DNA of 64,000 nt from Gammaproteobacteria bacterium (GCA_024638505.1 JAHEKE010000002.1:127103-191102); one strand, 5' to 3'; positions 18,408-27,444 are shown, counted from the stretch's first letter. Notes: a model not told the origin generated them from the letters alone. Made by a program: numbers and translations.

Positions 18408-19277
18408 ATGCCGCCCAGCTTGCTCCTCGTCGATAGAATAGAGCAGTACGCGCGCCTGATGCGCGTAGATCGTCCCATCGGCACATTTCTACTGCTTTGG
18501 CCGACGCTTTGGGCGCTGTGGATAGCTTCCTCGGGCTCCCCGCATCCGCGCATACTGCTGGTGTTCATCCTCGGCGTGTTCTTGATGCGATCGGCAGGCT
18601 GCGTGATCAATGATTTTGCTGATCGAAACATGGACCCCTACGTCAAGCGCACCAGAGACCGGCCGCTGGCCGCCGGACGGGTAACGGCCAGGGAGGCGCT
18701 GATCCTGTTTTTTCTGCTAGGTGGCCTGGCTTTCGCGCTGGTGCTGACGCTGAATTTGTTAACCGTATACTTATCCCTGATCGGGGTGCTGTGGACCGTC
18801 ATCTATCCCTTTATGAAGCGCTTCGTTCATTTCCCCCAGCTGTTTCTGGGCTTCGCTTTCTCCTGGGGCATCCCGATGGCGTTCGCTGCGCAGACCGGAG
18901 GTGTGCCCCAGCTGACCTGGTTCGTCTTGGCAGCCAACCTGTTCTGGGTTTTGGTCTACGACACCATGTACGCTATGGCCGATCGCAAAGATGATCTGGC
19001 CGTGGGCGCTAAGTCCACGGCGATTTTGTTCGGCAGGTATGATCGGTTGATTGTTGCCTTATGTCAGCTTATCACCCTGCTTTTACTGGTTATCGTGGGT
19101 TGGTTGCAGAACTTGAATATATACTATTATGGGGCGCTGGTTGTTGCTGCGGCCCTGTTTTATTACCAACAATGGCTCATTCGGCAGAGAGATGAAGCCA
19201 GGTGTTTCCAGGCATTCCTAAATAATGCGTGGGTTGGGGCGGCGATATTCTTGGGGCTGGTGTTGAATTATCTTTAA
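18408..19277 (+). CDS. ubiA: 4-hydroxybenzoate polyprenyltransferase UbiA
   Basis: Inner-membrane enzyme that attaches the polyprenyl tail to 4-hydroxybenzoate in ubiquinone synthesis. The 289 residues have eight or nine hydrophobic helices. The two Asp-rich motifs are present: NDFADRNMDPYVKRTRDRPLAAGRV (first half seen as NDFADRNMD, about residues 66-74) and YDTMYAMADRKDD (about 184-196). MRVDRPIGTFLLLWPTLWAL is the usual N-terminal segment. No ubiC precedes it; the preceding gene is recG, 107 bases away. Confidence 0.95.
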   Translation: MPPSLLLVDRIEQYARLMRVDRPIGTFLLLWPTLWALWIASSGSPHPRILLVFILGVFLMRSAGCVINDFADRNMDPYVKRTRDRPLAAGRVTAREALILFFLLGGLAFALVLTLNLLTVYLSLIGVLWTVIYPFMKRFVHFPQLFLGFAFSWGIPMAFAAQTGGVPQLTWFVLAANLFWVLVYDTMYAMADRKDDLAVGAKSTAILFGRYDRLIVALCQLITLLLLVIVGWLQNLNIYYYGALVVAAALFYYQQWLIRQRDEARCFQAFLNNAWVGAAIFLGLVLNYL

Positions 19278-19372
19278 GGTTTTGCATAAGACGGCGCAGT
19301 GCATCGGGAATGGCACAGCGCCTCGATTACGCGTATCCTTCAAGAAAATAAATAACTAGAGGAGGCAAAAAG

Positions 19373-20017
19373 ATGCGATCGATACTGGTCGTGAATCCCA
19401 AAGGAGGTTGCGGTAAGACAACCATCTCCACCAATCTAGCCAGCTATTACGCGGTATGGGGCGTGAAGACCGTGCTCGTCGACTTCGACCCCCAGCAGTC
19501 GTGCATACAGTGGCTGAAGGTGCGTAACCAGGCGGGTAAGTACGAGAAAATACACGGCGTTTCGGGCCTCACCGGTAAGCTGCAGGTGCCCGAAGGCGTG
19601 CAGCGAATCGTTTATGATGCGCCGGCGCGCAGCGTAACAGACAAGGTGGTTGAGCTCATGCTGCGCTCTGAGGCCGTGGTCATTCCCGTTCTGCCATCTC
19701 CCATCGACATGCGCGCTGCCAGGGAATTTGTCGACCAGCTGATCCGCAAGGGCCGCTTGCGCCAGAATCCAAGACTGGTTGGGCTGGTTGCCAACCGGGT
19801 AAGGGAGCACACCAATATATATGGCCACTTGGAAAACTTTCTCATTGATGCTGAGCTTCCATTTGTCACTACCCTGCGCGATACGCAGAACTACGTGCGT
19901 GCCGCAGAACGCGGTGTGGGTATTTTTGAGATGGGCCCGGCGGCGGTTGATAAAGACCTTGATCAGTGGCGGCCTCTGATTAATTGGATTGAAGGCAAGC
20001 GGGTTAAAACTCGCTAG
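19373..20017 (+). CDS. ParA/MinD-family ATPase
   Basis: Cytosolic deviant-Walker ATPase of 214 residues, related to chromosome or plasmid partition and positioning proteins. Walker A NPKGGCGKTTISTNLA is at residues 8-23, with both Lys residues. VDFDPQQSCIQWL is the switch region and IVYDAPAR the Walker B. There is no N-terminal DNA-binding extension and no ParB gene nearby, so it is probably a solitary ParA-like positioning ATPase. AGAGGAGG lies just before the ATG. A second, decayed and inverted copy lies at 27.4-27.9 kb; the leader segment ACGCGTATCCTT is shared by both. Confidence 0.85.
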   Translation: MRSILVVNPKGGCGKTTISTNLASYYAVWGVKTVLVDFDPQQSCIQWLKVRNQAGKYEKIHGVSGLTGKLQVPEGVQRIVYDAPARSVTDKVVELMLRSEAVVIPVLPSPIDMRAAREFVDQLIRKGRLRQNPRLVGLVANRVREHTNIYGHLENFLIDAELPFVTTLRDTQNYVRAAERGVGIFEMGPAAVDKDLDQWRPLINWIEGKRVKTR

Positions 20018-20039
20018 TCTGCATTGTGCACTAAGGTGC

Positions 20040-20303
20040 CGAGATGGGGCTATATCCTGTTGATCTTGCGTAAGAAACCACCGGTTTGATGGAGGCGAAG
20101 CCGAGCTGCTCGATGTTATCCAACCTGGGCAGGACGGCCTGATACTGAGAGAAGGTGCTCATCAGGCCACTTTCCTGCCGGAAGTTTGGGACAATATACC
20201 CGATCCCGGGCAATTTTTAGAGCAACTCAAACTCAAGGCGGGCCTGGACAGGGAATCTAGTCCGACACCATGACCGTCGAACGCTACACTACGGAATTAT
20301 GGT
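20040..20303 (+). pseudogene. Decayed C-terminal part of a second AMMECR1 gene
   Basis: Translation of this non-coding stretch gives the tail of AMMECR1 in shifting frames. From 20085 the frame reads FDGGEAELLDVIQPGQDGLI, then LREGAHQATFLPEVWDNIPD. After a frameshift near 20256 it reads SDTMTVERYTTELW and stops at 20303. The intact AMMECR1 at 35.2-35.8 kb ends with the closely similar SDSITVERYTTESW. Upstream, ILLILRKKPPV in another frame matches the ISVLSPPQP strand. At least two frameshifts are present and the N-terminal half, including LRGCIGSL, is missing. It lies directly behind parA on the same strand. Confidence 0.85.
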
Positions 20304-20330
20304 AGTAAGCATACTGCGCCCGCGGTGCAC

Positions 20331-21452
20331 TCAGTTATCCATCCAGGCGGCAAAGCGCACAGCCACCCTAGCACCGTTGTCAGCCCACCAGTACGGGTCA
20401 GCAATTACGCTGCGCGACATTACTTCTTTGCGATTCGGTATATGCGGCATAATGTTCTGGCCATCGTAAAAGAACGGCTCGTTGGCAGCGATTATGTCCA
20501 AACCGGATTTGCGCATTGGGCCATAGTTAATCCACTTAGCCTGACTGGCCTGTTGTTCGGGCGCAGAGGCGAAGATCATGAAATTCAGGGCTTCGTCATA
20601 GTTTTTCGTCCCCTTGACCATAACAAGGTACTCCTGCTCCAGAACCTGGCCGTCCCAAACGATCTCGAAATGCTGATTCTCGACCAGGATTGCGGTACCA
20701 ACGCGGCCATTGTAAGCTATCGCCATAACCACCTCACCGCTCTTTACGAGTTCCAAGGGCTTAGCACCATCGGACCAGAGCACAACGTTTTCCTTAATGG
20801 TATCCAGCTTAGCGAAGGCACGATCCATGCCTTCGTTGGTGCTCATCACATCATAGACTTTGCGCGGCTCGACGCCATCCGCCACTAGCGCCATTTCGAT
20901 GTTGGCATTGGCCCATTCATGGATTCCACGCTTGCCGGGAAACTTCCTTACGTCGTAAAAATCGGCCATGCTACTGGGACTGGCCCCTTCGGGAAACCTG
21001 GTCTTGTCGTAGAAAATGACGTAGCTCCAGAAAATTTGCGGCGCGGCGCAGTTCGAGACGGGTGGGACTATCATGTCCTTGACCATCGACGTGCCATCCG
21101 GTGCGGGAACGAACTTTTCGAAAGGCAGCTCTTCGAACAAGCCCTCGTCGCAACCAACAATGGCATTGGCAGACAGCACGTCCATGATATCCCAAGTCAA
21201 CTTACCGGCATCCAATTGGGCCCTGAGCTCATCCAATGAGCCATTGTAGTTCTCCCAGATGATTTTATTGCCTGTTTTTTTCTCCCAGGGCTTGCCATAA
21301 GCCTTCTGCTGGCTTTTGGTATACACACCGCCCCACGAGGTAACCGTAACGTCCCCTTGGGCGGTCGAACACCCCAGAACCGCAGCGAAGCCAATGGCCG
21401 CTGCTCTGTAACTCAGGACCGTTGATAGTCCCCTAAAATATTTTGTTGGCAT
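20331..21452 (-). CDS. Polyamine-type ABC transporter substrate-binding protein (PotD/PotF-like)
   Basis: Periplasmic binding protein of 373 residues. The N-terminal signal region (SYRAAAIGFAAVLGCSTAQG) is followed by VTVTSWGGVYTKSQQKA, as in the second binding protein at 23.2 kb. The family pattern continues with LTWDIMDVLSANAIVGCDEGLFEE, YNGRVGTAI and INYGPMRKSG. It faces away from the potADBC cluster and has no permease of its own, so it may serve the neighbouring permeases as an alternative receptor. The ligand is inferred as putrescine, spermidine or a related cation only from family. Confidence 0.85.
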   Translation of the reverse strand: MPTKYFRGLSTVLSYRAAAIGFAAVLGCSTAQGDVTVTSWGGVYTKSQQKAYGKPWEKKTGNKIIWENYNGSLDELRAQLDAGKLTWDIMDVLSANAIVGCDEGLFEELPFEKFVPAPDGTSMVKDMIVPPVSNCAAPQIFWSYVIFYDKTRFPEGASPSSMADFYDVRKFPGKRGIHEWANANIEMALVADGVEPRKVYDVMSTNEGMDRAFAKLDTIKENVVLWSDGAKPLELVKSGEVVMAIAYNGRVGTAILVENQHFEIVWDGQVLEQEYLVMVKGTKNYDEALNFMIFASAPEQQASQAKWINYGPMRKSGLDIIAANEPFFYDGQNIMPHIPNRKEVMSRSVIADPYWWADNGARVAVRFAAWMDN

Positions 21453-21999
21453 GTGTACGGCTTCTTCCCTGGCAGGGTCACTTTTAGCAGGTCAATGGTC
21501 TTGGACTCATTGCCGCTCCCACCCTTGGACCGTTAACAGTCGTGATTTACGCGCTTCTCCGCATGGGATGGTAAATATCATTTGAGCCGGATGTCAACGG
21601 ACGAGGAACTATTTACACCTGCGCTGCACTGAGGGGTCGTGCCGATGGGGCTCATTGTGCCATTAGTATTGCTCTGTGGTCGACTAAATTATGGCAATCT
21701 GCAAAGAAGCGCCCGTTGACCTCGCGTAACCTTATATGTCACGATGACAGGCTAAAAATTATGAGTACAAGCATCTAAGCCATTGGAGGATATGTAGTGA
21801 ATCGGAGGCCACGGAGATATCTGCAGAGCGATGAGGGCGCCGCTCGGGCGATGAATTCAGTTTCCCATTCATCAAAGTGCGGGCACCCGGACTCTCAGCG
21901 GAGCAGTCGGTTGCGATATCTGACCGCTAAAACGCCGCCCCTTAGTTGCATTGCCTATTCAATTCTCCAATGATTCATGCACGCTATCAATAAAGCACT
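21453..21999. other. 547-base divergent intergenic region upstream of potA and the orphan binding protein
   Basis: The region separates two divergent transport genes and should hold both promoters, but no clear -35/-10 pair or operator palindrome was found. GGAGG at 21784 precedes a short frame starting with GTG at 21797. This frame runs about 55 codons, is rich in Arg and Ser, and has no recognisable content, so it is not called as a gene. Part of the region could be further relic DNA, given the decayed genes on both sides. Confidence 0.35.
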
Positions 22000-23094
22000 A
22001 TGACTGACGCCAATAACGCCGTAGTTCGTTTCGTCGACGTCCAGAAAAGTTACGACGGCGAGTCCCTGGTAGTCAAGAAATTCAACCTTGATATGCAAAA
22101 AGGAGAATTTCTGACCATGCTTGGGCCTTCCGGGTCCGGCAAGACCACCTGTCTCATGATGCTGGCTGGCTTCGAGCCGGCCACCCACGGTGAGATCTAC
22201 CTGAACGATAAACCCATTAATAATGTGCCACCGCATAAGCGCGGAATTGGCATGGTATTTCAAAATTACGCCCTGTTCCCCCATATGACGGTGGCGGAGA
22301 ATCTGGCGTTTCCGTTGCAAGTGCGTAAAAAGAGTAAATCGGAGGTCGAGGAACGGGTAAAGGGCGCCTTGGACATGGTGCAACTGGGTGAGTTTGGCAG
22401 CCGGCGCCCGGCGCAACTGTCGGGTGGCCAGCAGCAGCGCGTCGCGGTGGCGCGGGCGCTGGTGTTCGATCCGGACGTAGTGCTGATGGATGAACCGCTG
22501 GGCGCGCTGGACAAGAACCTGCGTGAACAGATGCAGTACGAAATCAAACACATCCACGAAAACCTGGGTGTTACGGTGCTGTACGTGACCCACGATCAAA
22601 GTGAAGCCCTGACCATGTCCAATCGGATCGCGGTGTTCGATGACGGCGTGGTGCAGCAGTTGGCGGCGCCGGCGGTGCTGTACGAAGAGCCGGAAAACGC
22701 CTTTGTCGCCAACTTTATCGGTGAAAATAATGTGATTGGCGGAAAAATAACCCGCATCGATGGTCAATCCTGCCAGGTGGACGTTGGGGAGAGCAGGGAA
22801 GTGCAGGCGTTGGCGGTGAATATCGGCGCAGTGGGCGAAGCCACTACGTTGTCGTTGCGGCCGGAGCGGGTCACTCTGAACCCCGGTGACGATTGCCCTA
22901 ATATTTTTGAGGGCAAGGTGGAAGAACTGATTTATTTGGGTGATCACATCCGCACCCGCATGAAAGTGTGTGGGCACGATGCGTTCATCGTCAAGATCCC
23001 CAACTCATCCACCCACGCGCAGCTCCGTGAGGGCGCGACGGTAAAGGTGGGTTGGACAATGGAGGATTGTCGGGCGCTGGATGCTCTGCATTGA
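22000..23094 (+). CDS. potA: Polyamine-type ABC transporter ATP-binding protein (PotA-like)
   Basis: Energises import of polyamine-type substrates at the inner membrane. The 364-residue subunit has Walker A GPSGSGKTT at about residues 43-51, the Q-loop in FQNYALFPHMTVAENLAFPL, the signature LSGGQQQRVAVARAL, Walker B VVLMDEPLGALDK and the switch His in VTHDQSEALTMS. The C-terminal TOBE domain (LSLRPERVTLN) is typical of PotA and other CUT1-like ATPases. It is first in the order ATPase, binding protein, permease, permease. Confidence 0.92.
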   Translation: MTDANNAVVRFVDVQKSYDGESLVVKKFNLDMQKGEFLTMLGPSGSGKTTCLMMLAGFEPATHGEIYLNDKPINNVPPHKRGIGMVFQNYALFPHMTVAENLAFPLQVRKKSKSEVEERVKGALDMVQLGEFGSRRPAQLSGGQQQRVAVARALVFDPDVVLMDEPLGALDKNLREQMQYEIKHIHENLGVTVLYVTHDQSEALTMSNRIAVFDDGVVQQLAAPAVLYEEPENAFVANFIGENNVIGGKITRIDGQSCQVDVGESREVQALAVNIGAVGEATTLSLRPERVTLNPGDDCPNIFEGKVEELIYLGDHIRTRMKVCGHDAFIVKIPNSSTHAQLREGATVKVGWTMEDCRALDALH

Positions 23095-23200
23095 GTATAT
23101 GCCCGATTATACCAGCCGCTCGTGAATGCGGACTTAAACCAATATTCAGCCCCAAACTGAAGATTAAACCGAGTATCAAACTAAAGATGGAGGATGTCTG

Positions 23201-24295
23201 ATGAATAAGTTGTTTACGCAAACCCTGCTGGCCATGGCGGTCGCTACCGCTGCGGTCGGTACCGCCGCGGCCAAGGACCTGGTGTTCGTGTCCTGGGGCG
23301 GCGCCTATACCGCCAGTCAGCAAAAGGCCTACCATGAGCCGTGGATGGCGATGAACCCCGATATCAAGATCGTCAACGACGATTCGGGCGGTGGCGCGTT
23401 AGCCAAGCTGCGCGCCATGCAGGAAGCCGGTAACCTCACCTGGGACCTGATCGATATGACCGCCTCTGACGCCATAATTGCCTGTGACGAAGGTCTGGCC
23501 ATGGAAATCGATCACGATACCATGCTCGCCCCCGCGCCGGACGGCACCCCGGCCAGCAAGGACTTCGGTGATATGATCGTCTCGCCCTGTTATATCCCGC
23601 AAATCGTCTACTCCACCACCTTCGGCTACCGCACCGACCTGGTCGGCGACACCCCGCCCACCTCCATCAACGACGTGTTCGATCTGGAAAAATACCCGGG
23701 CAAACGTTCGCTGGAGAAAAGGCCGATCAACAACTTCGAGTGGGCCTTGCTGGCCGATGGCGTCGCCCCCGACCAGATCTACGAGGTCTTGGGCACCGAC
23801 GAGGGCGTGGAGCGGGCGCTGGCCAAACTGGATACCATCAAGGATCAGGTAGTGTGGTGGGAGAAGGGTGCGCAGACCCCGCAGCTCCTGGCCGACGGTG
23901 AAGTGGTGATGGGCTCGACCTATAATGGGCGCCTGTTCTCGGTGATCGAAGAGGAGAAGCAGCCGATCGCCATGCTGTGGGACTGGCAGGTGTTCGACCT
24001 GGACGGCTGGGTCGTCCCCGTGGGTGGCAAGAACGAGGCGGACGTGCTGGAATACCTCAGGTTCGCCACCGACACCCAACGCCTCGCTGATCAGGCCAAG
24101 TTCATTTCCTACGGTCCGGCACGCGCCTCGTCCGCGCCCATGGTGGGCAAGCACGCCGTCCTGGGCATCGATATGGGCCCGCACATGCCCACGGCCCCGG
24201 ACAACGCCAAGAACACTCTGCTCTACAACTATGAGTTCTGGGCGGACAACCTCGACGATATGAACGAGAAGTTCCAGGCCTGGCTGGCGCAATAA
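23201..24295 (+). CDS. potD: Polyamine-type ABC transporter substrate-binding protein (PotD-like)
   Basis: Periplasmic receptor of 364 residues. The signal peptide (MNKLFTQTLLAMAVATAAVGTAAA) is cleaved before KDLVFVSWGGAYT. Similar blocks to the 20.3-kb binding protein run through the chain (LTWDLIDMTASDAIIACDEGL, YNGRLFSVI, ISYGPARAS). This shows the two are paralogues. GGAGG lies 8-12 bases before the ATG. A stable hairpin sits just after the stop, probably protecting or attenuating the message so that the receptor is made in excess over the permeases. Confidence 0.92.
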   Translation: MNKLFTQTLLAMAVATAAVGTAAAKDLVFVSWGGAYTASQQKAYHEPWMAMNPDIKIVNDDSGGGALAKLRAMQEAGNLTWDLIDMTASDAIIACDEGLAMEIDHDTMLAPAPDGTPASKDFGDMIVSPCYIPQIVYSTTFGYRTDLVGDTPPTSINDVFDLEKYPGKRSLEKRPINNFEWALLADGVAPDQIYEVLGTDEGVERALAKLDTIKDQVVWWEKGAQTPQLLADGEVVMGSTYNGRLFSVIEEEKQPIAMLWDWQVFDLDGWVVPVGGKNEADVLEYLRFATDTQRLADQAKFISYGPARASSAPMVGKHAVLGIDMGPHMPTAPDNAKNTLLYNYEFWADNLDDMNEKFQAWLAQ

Positions 24296-24322
24296 CGGTT
24301 GGCTTTTAATTCATAGATGTAG

Positions 24323-24353
24323 ATCGCGGCCGACCAACGCGGCCGGCCGCGAT
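24323..24353 (+). terminator. Intercistronic hairpin between potD and potB
   Basis: A perfect 10-bp GC-rich stem (ATCGCGGCCG, 24323-24332, with CGGCCGCGAT, 24344-24353) encloses an 11-base loop. Only three T residues follow, so it is more likely a partial terminator or a message-stabilising element than a full terminator. It lies between the binding-protein gene and the first permease gene. Confidence 0.6.
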
Positions 24354-24370
24354 TTCCCGAAGCGAAAAAG

Positions 24371-25642
24371 ATGAGCACAACCGTAGAATCGATAGCTGCT
24401 GAACAGATGGTGACGGCGGACGGCATACCGTTGAAGGTGAGCCTGGCCCGCGCCAGGCGCCGGGCGCGAAACCGTGCTCTTTTACTGGTGGCGCCGCTGT
24501 TCTTGTTCATTTTTGTCACCTTCTTCATCCCCATATTCTCTATGCTGTTTCGCAGCGTCGAGAACGAACTTGTGGGCGAGACCCTGCACCGGACAGTCCC
24601 GCTGCTGCAGAATTGGGACGAATCGGGCGACGCCATCCCCGGTGAAGAGGTGTTCGCGGCGTTGGTGCAGGATTTCGCCGAGGCGCAGGAGACCAAGACC
24701 GCGGGCAGGCCGGGCCGGCGGCTCAACTACGAGAAACCGGGGTTTTCCAGCCTGTTTCGCAAAACGGCACGCAAGGCAGAAAAGCTGGAGCCGCCCTACA
24801 AGGAAGCAATGATAAAGATCTCCAAAGACTGGGGCGATATCGAGTACTGGCGCGTGCTCAAACGGGAAAGCGGCAAGTACACCAAGGCCTACTACCTGTC
24901 GGCGCTCGATTTCTCTTACGACCCGGAAGGTAACATCGTCAAAAACCCCGGCGAGGAAAGCATCTACATCAAGCTGTTCTGGCGCACGCTGTGGATGAGT
25001 ATGTTGATCACCGTGCTGTGCCTGGTCCTTGCTTACCCGATTTCTTATCTGCTGTCGACGCTGCCGGCGCGTAGCAGCAATCTGTTGTTGATCCTGGTTT
25101 TGTTGCCGTTCTGGACGTCGTTGCTGGTTCGTACTTCGGCCTGGATCGCGATCCTGCAGCAGGAGGGGGTGATCAACGATTTTCTGGTCTTCCTTGGGTT
25201 TCTGACCGACGATGGTCGTCTGGCCATGATCCACAACCAGGTCGGCACCATCGTCGCCATGGTGCATGTGTTGCTGCCATTCATGGTGTTGCCGCTGTAC
25301 AGCGTGATGAAAACCATACCCCCCAGCTATCTGCGCGCCGCCCGTTCGCTGGGGGCGAATCCGTTTACCGCTTTCGTGCGCGTATATATGCCCAATACCG
25401 TCGCCGGTATCGGCGCCGGCGGAATTCTGGTATTCATAATCGCCATCGGCTATTACATTACCCCGGCGCTGGTGGGAGGGCAGAGCGGCACCCTGATCAG
25501 CAACTTAATCGCCTACCACCTCGAAGCTTCCCTTAACTGGGGACTGGCCGCGGCGCTCGGCGCCATACTTCTTGGTGGTGTTTTGGTGCTTTACCTGCTG
25601 TACGACAAGGTTGTCGGTATCGACAACATGAAACTGGGTTGA
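24371..25642 (+). CDS. potB: Polyamine-type ABC transporter permease (PotB-like) with long periplasmic insertion
   Basis: Inner-membrane permease of 423 residues, well above the usual 285 or so for PotB. The first membrane helix is at about residues 35-58. A hydrophilic stretch of about 135 residues follows (through SKDWGDIEYWRVLKRES and SALDFSYDPEGN), which would lie in the periplasm. The standard permease core comes after it. The coupling EAA-like loop ARSLGANPFTAFVRVYMPNT near residue 325 is intact. It is joined to potC with six bases between stop and ATG. The insertion may help dock the binding protein. Confidence 0.9.
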   Translation: MSTTVESIAAEQMVTADGIPLKVSLARARRRARNRALLLVAPLFLFIFVTFFIPIFSMLFRSVENELVGETLHRTVPLLQNWDESGDAIPGEEVFAALVQDFAEAQETKTAGRPGRRLNYEKPGFSSLFRKTARKAEKLEPPYKEAMIKISKDWGDIEYWRVLKRESGKYTKAYYLSALDFSYDPEGNIVKNPGEESIYIKLFWRTLWMSMLITVLCLVLAYPISYLLSTLPARSSNLLLILVLLPFWTSLLVRTSAWIAILQQEGVINDFLVFLGFLTDDGRLAMIHNQVGTIVAMVHVLLPFMVLPLYSVMKTIPPSYLRAARSLGANPFTAFVRVYMPNTVAGIGAGGILVFIIAIGYYITPALVGGQSGTLISNLIAYHLEASLNWGLAAALGAILLGGVLVLYLLYDKVVGIDNMKLG

Positions 25643-25648
25643 TTGAAC

Positions 25649-26500
25649 ATGGCCCTGCCCGCACACGCCGGAAAGATCGAGACCATCTGGTATTACACCT
25701 TCAGGGTGTTGTGCGGGATTATTTTCTTCTTTTTGATTGCGCCGATCGTGATCATCATACCACTGTCGTTCAACTCGGTGCCGTTCTTCACCTTCACCAG
25801 TGAAATGCTGTCGCTAGACCCGGCGGGTTACTCGCTGAAGTGGTATCAGGACTTCTTTACCGATTTGAACTGGCAGGGCGCGGTGCAGAACAGTTTCATC
25901 ATCGCCATCTTCTCAACGCTCATATCGACCACCCTGGGCACCATTGCGGCATTGGGACTGAGCCGGTCCGAGATGCCGGCGAAGACAGTGGTCATGGGAA
26001 TACTGATTTCACCGATGATCGTGCCGCTCATTATTTCCGCTGCCGGGATGTTCTTCTTTTATACCAACATCGGGTTGGCGTCGACGCACTTGGGAGTAAT
26101 CCTGGCCCACGCCGCGTTGGCTACACCGTTCGTGGTCATTGTCGTCACCGCTACTCTGGTCGGCTTCGATCAGAGTCTGATCCGCGCCGCAGCCACTCTG
26201 GGCGCGTCGCCAGTTGTCACCTTCTTCAAGGTTACTGTGCCACTGATCCTGCCCGGCGTCATATCCGGCGCCTTATTTGCTTTTGTCACCTCGTTCGACG
26301 AGGTGGTGGTGGTCAAGTTCGTCGGCAGTTACGAGCAACGGACCATACCGTGGGCGATGTTTTCCGGCATACGTGAGCAGATCAGCCCTACTATCCTGGC
26401 GGTGGCGACAATGTTAATCATCTTGTCCGCCTCCCTGCTGGCAACCCTGGAATTGCTGCGCCGGCGCAACGAACGGTTGCGCGGCATGAGCCCGGGCTGA
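25649..26500 (+). CDS. potC: Polyamine-type ABC transporter permease (PotC-like)
   Basis: Second inner-membrane permease, 283 residues, six predicted membrane helices. The N-terminal SFNSVPFFTF after the first helix and the EAA loop RAAATLGASPVVTFFKVTVPLILPG are typical of PotC. SFDEVVVVKFVG follows in the last part. The ATG at 25649 is preferred to a TTG at 25643. The gene is the last of the transporter cluster and converges with the ClpP-like gene eight bases beyond its stop. Confidence 0.92.
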   Translation: MALPAHAGKIETIWYYTFRVLCGIIFFFLIAPIVIIIPLSFNSVPFFTFTSEMLSLDPAGYSLKWYQDFFTDLNWQGAVQNSFIIAIFSTLISTTLGTIAALGLSRSEMPAKTVVMGILISPMIVPLIISAAGMFFFYTNIGLASTHLGVILAHAALATPFVVIVVTATLVGFDQSLIRAAATLGASPVVTFFKVTVPLILPGVISGALFAFVTSFDEVVVVKFVGSYEQRTIPWAMFSGIREQISPTILAVATMLIILSASLLATLELLRRRNERLRGMSPG

Positions 26501-26507
26501 CCCCGTT

Positions 26508-27410
26508 TTACTTCAAGATTTCCCTGGCATCCACAACAGCATGGATGACGCCAGCATCGATCAACGTCTGCGTGCTTGGAAACCACATCCGGTCGTAAGG
26601 GGCCTCGAATGCCTTCTTTAAAAACGTAGAATCTATGTTCTTTGCCTGGTATAGGGCCAGATCTTTCTTTTGCTCGATCTCCAGATCGTGAAACTTGTAG
26701 AACTGAAGAATTTTTTCCGAATCCAGGCGGTATTGATGGAATCCCAGTTTTGCCTTGGTACTCAGGAATCGGTTAATGCCGCCGATAAAAGCCGTGGAGC
26801 AAGCTGAACTGCAGCCACTGAAACTATAAGTGTCAAGTCCACGCTCATCGAACAACATCGCCAGGCCCCGACCTTCGTATATCTGACCGCCGTCGCTATC
26901 CAGTATGATGGCTTTTACCTGGGGATGTTGGTCCAACATTTTTTTTACCGCCCCAGTAATGCCGACATCCAATGGCCCTTGCAAGTGCAATATACTGCCC
27001 TGACTGGCGAGGCTCAGTGAGTAATCGGTTCTTCCCCGGCTGGCCTCGAACTCTATTTTTTCCTTGTAAATCACCAACGATTGGGCTGTGCCTATAATGT
27101 CGGCGACGGTCAAAGCCAGACTGGTAACAATCGTCGCCTGCACGCCGTATTTTATGATCGCGCGCTGGTAGGCCAGGTAGTGCTTGTCCGCGGATCGCAA
27201 CAGACCGACAATTTGCCAGGGATAAATAATCAGCCGTGAAACGACCAGGTAAGCGGCCGTGAGTCCGATGAAGACCAGCGGGCGGTCAACAAAAGGGTGC
27301 AGTAACAGAGGCTCCAGATAGTGGTACGTTGCCGTCAGCAGCACGAAAAACAGCCAGAAAGCGACGTTTAACGGATATTCACCTTTCCAGTATTTACCAA
27401 TGAATCCCAT
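26508..27410 (-). CDS. Membrane-anchored ClpP/crotonase-fold protein (predicted periplasmic, COG3904-like)
   Basis: Protein of 300 residues. The N-terminal half has three or four hydrophobic segments (WLFFVLLTATYHYL, VFIGLTAAYLVVSRLII, VTSLALTVADIIG). The C-terminal half is a ClpP-like fold: LHLQGPLDVG, AIILDSDGGQIYEGRGLAMLF, then FSGCSSACSTAFIGG, where the Ser in SACSTAF is placed like the ClpP/SppA nucleophile, and KLGFHQYR with a His in the position of the second catalytic residue. A membrane peptidase is suggested but not shown. It is the last intact gene before the parA relic and could have travelled with the transporter. Confidence 0.65.
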   Translation of the reverse strand: MGFIGKYWKGEYPLNVAFWLFFVLLTATYHYLEPLLLHPFVDRPLVFIGLTAAYLVVSRLIIYPWQIVGLLRSADKHYLAYQRAIIKYGVQATIVTSLALTVADIIGTAQSLVIYKEKIEFEASRGRTDYSLSLASQGSILHLQGPLDVGITGAVKKMLDQHPQVKAIILDSDGGQIYEGRGLAMLFDERGLDTYSFSGCSSACSTAFIGGINRFLSTKAKLGFHQYRLDSEKILQFYKFHDLEIEQKKDLALYQAKNIDSTFLKKAFEAPYDRMWFPSTQTLIDAGVIHAVVDAREILK

Positions 27411-27444
27411 GCGAGGCCTTGCGGCTTGGGCCAGCGGCTCCCAA

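Noticed and set aside
21955..22977. 340-codon minus-strand frame opposite potA
   Set aside because: Lies antisense to all ABC ATPase motifs; rich in His, Arg and Gln with no recognisable fold.
23399..25267. Long minus-strand frames opposite potD and potB
   Set aside because: Antisense shadows of high-GC codons; no start signal or domain.
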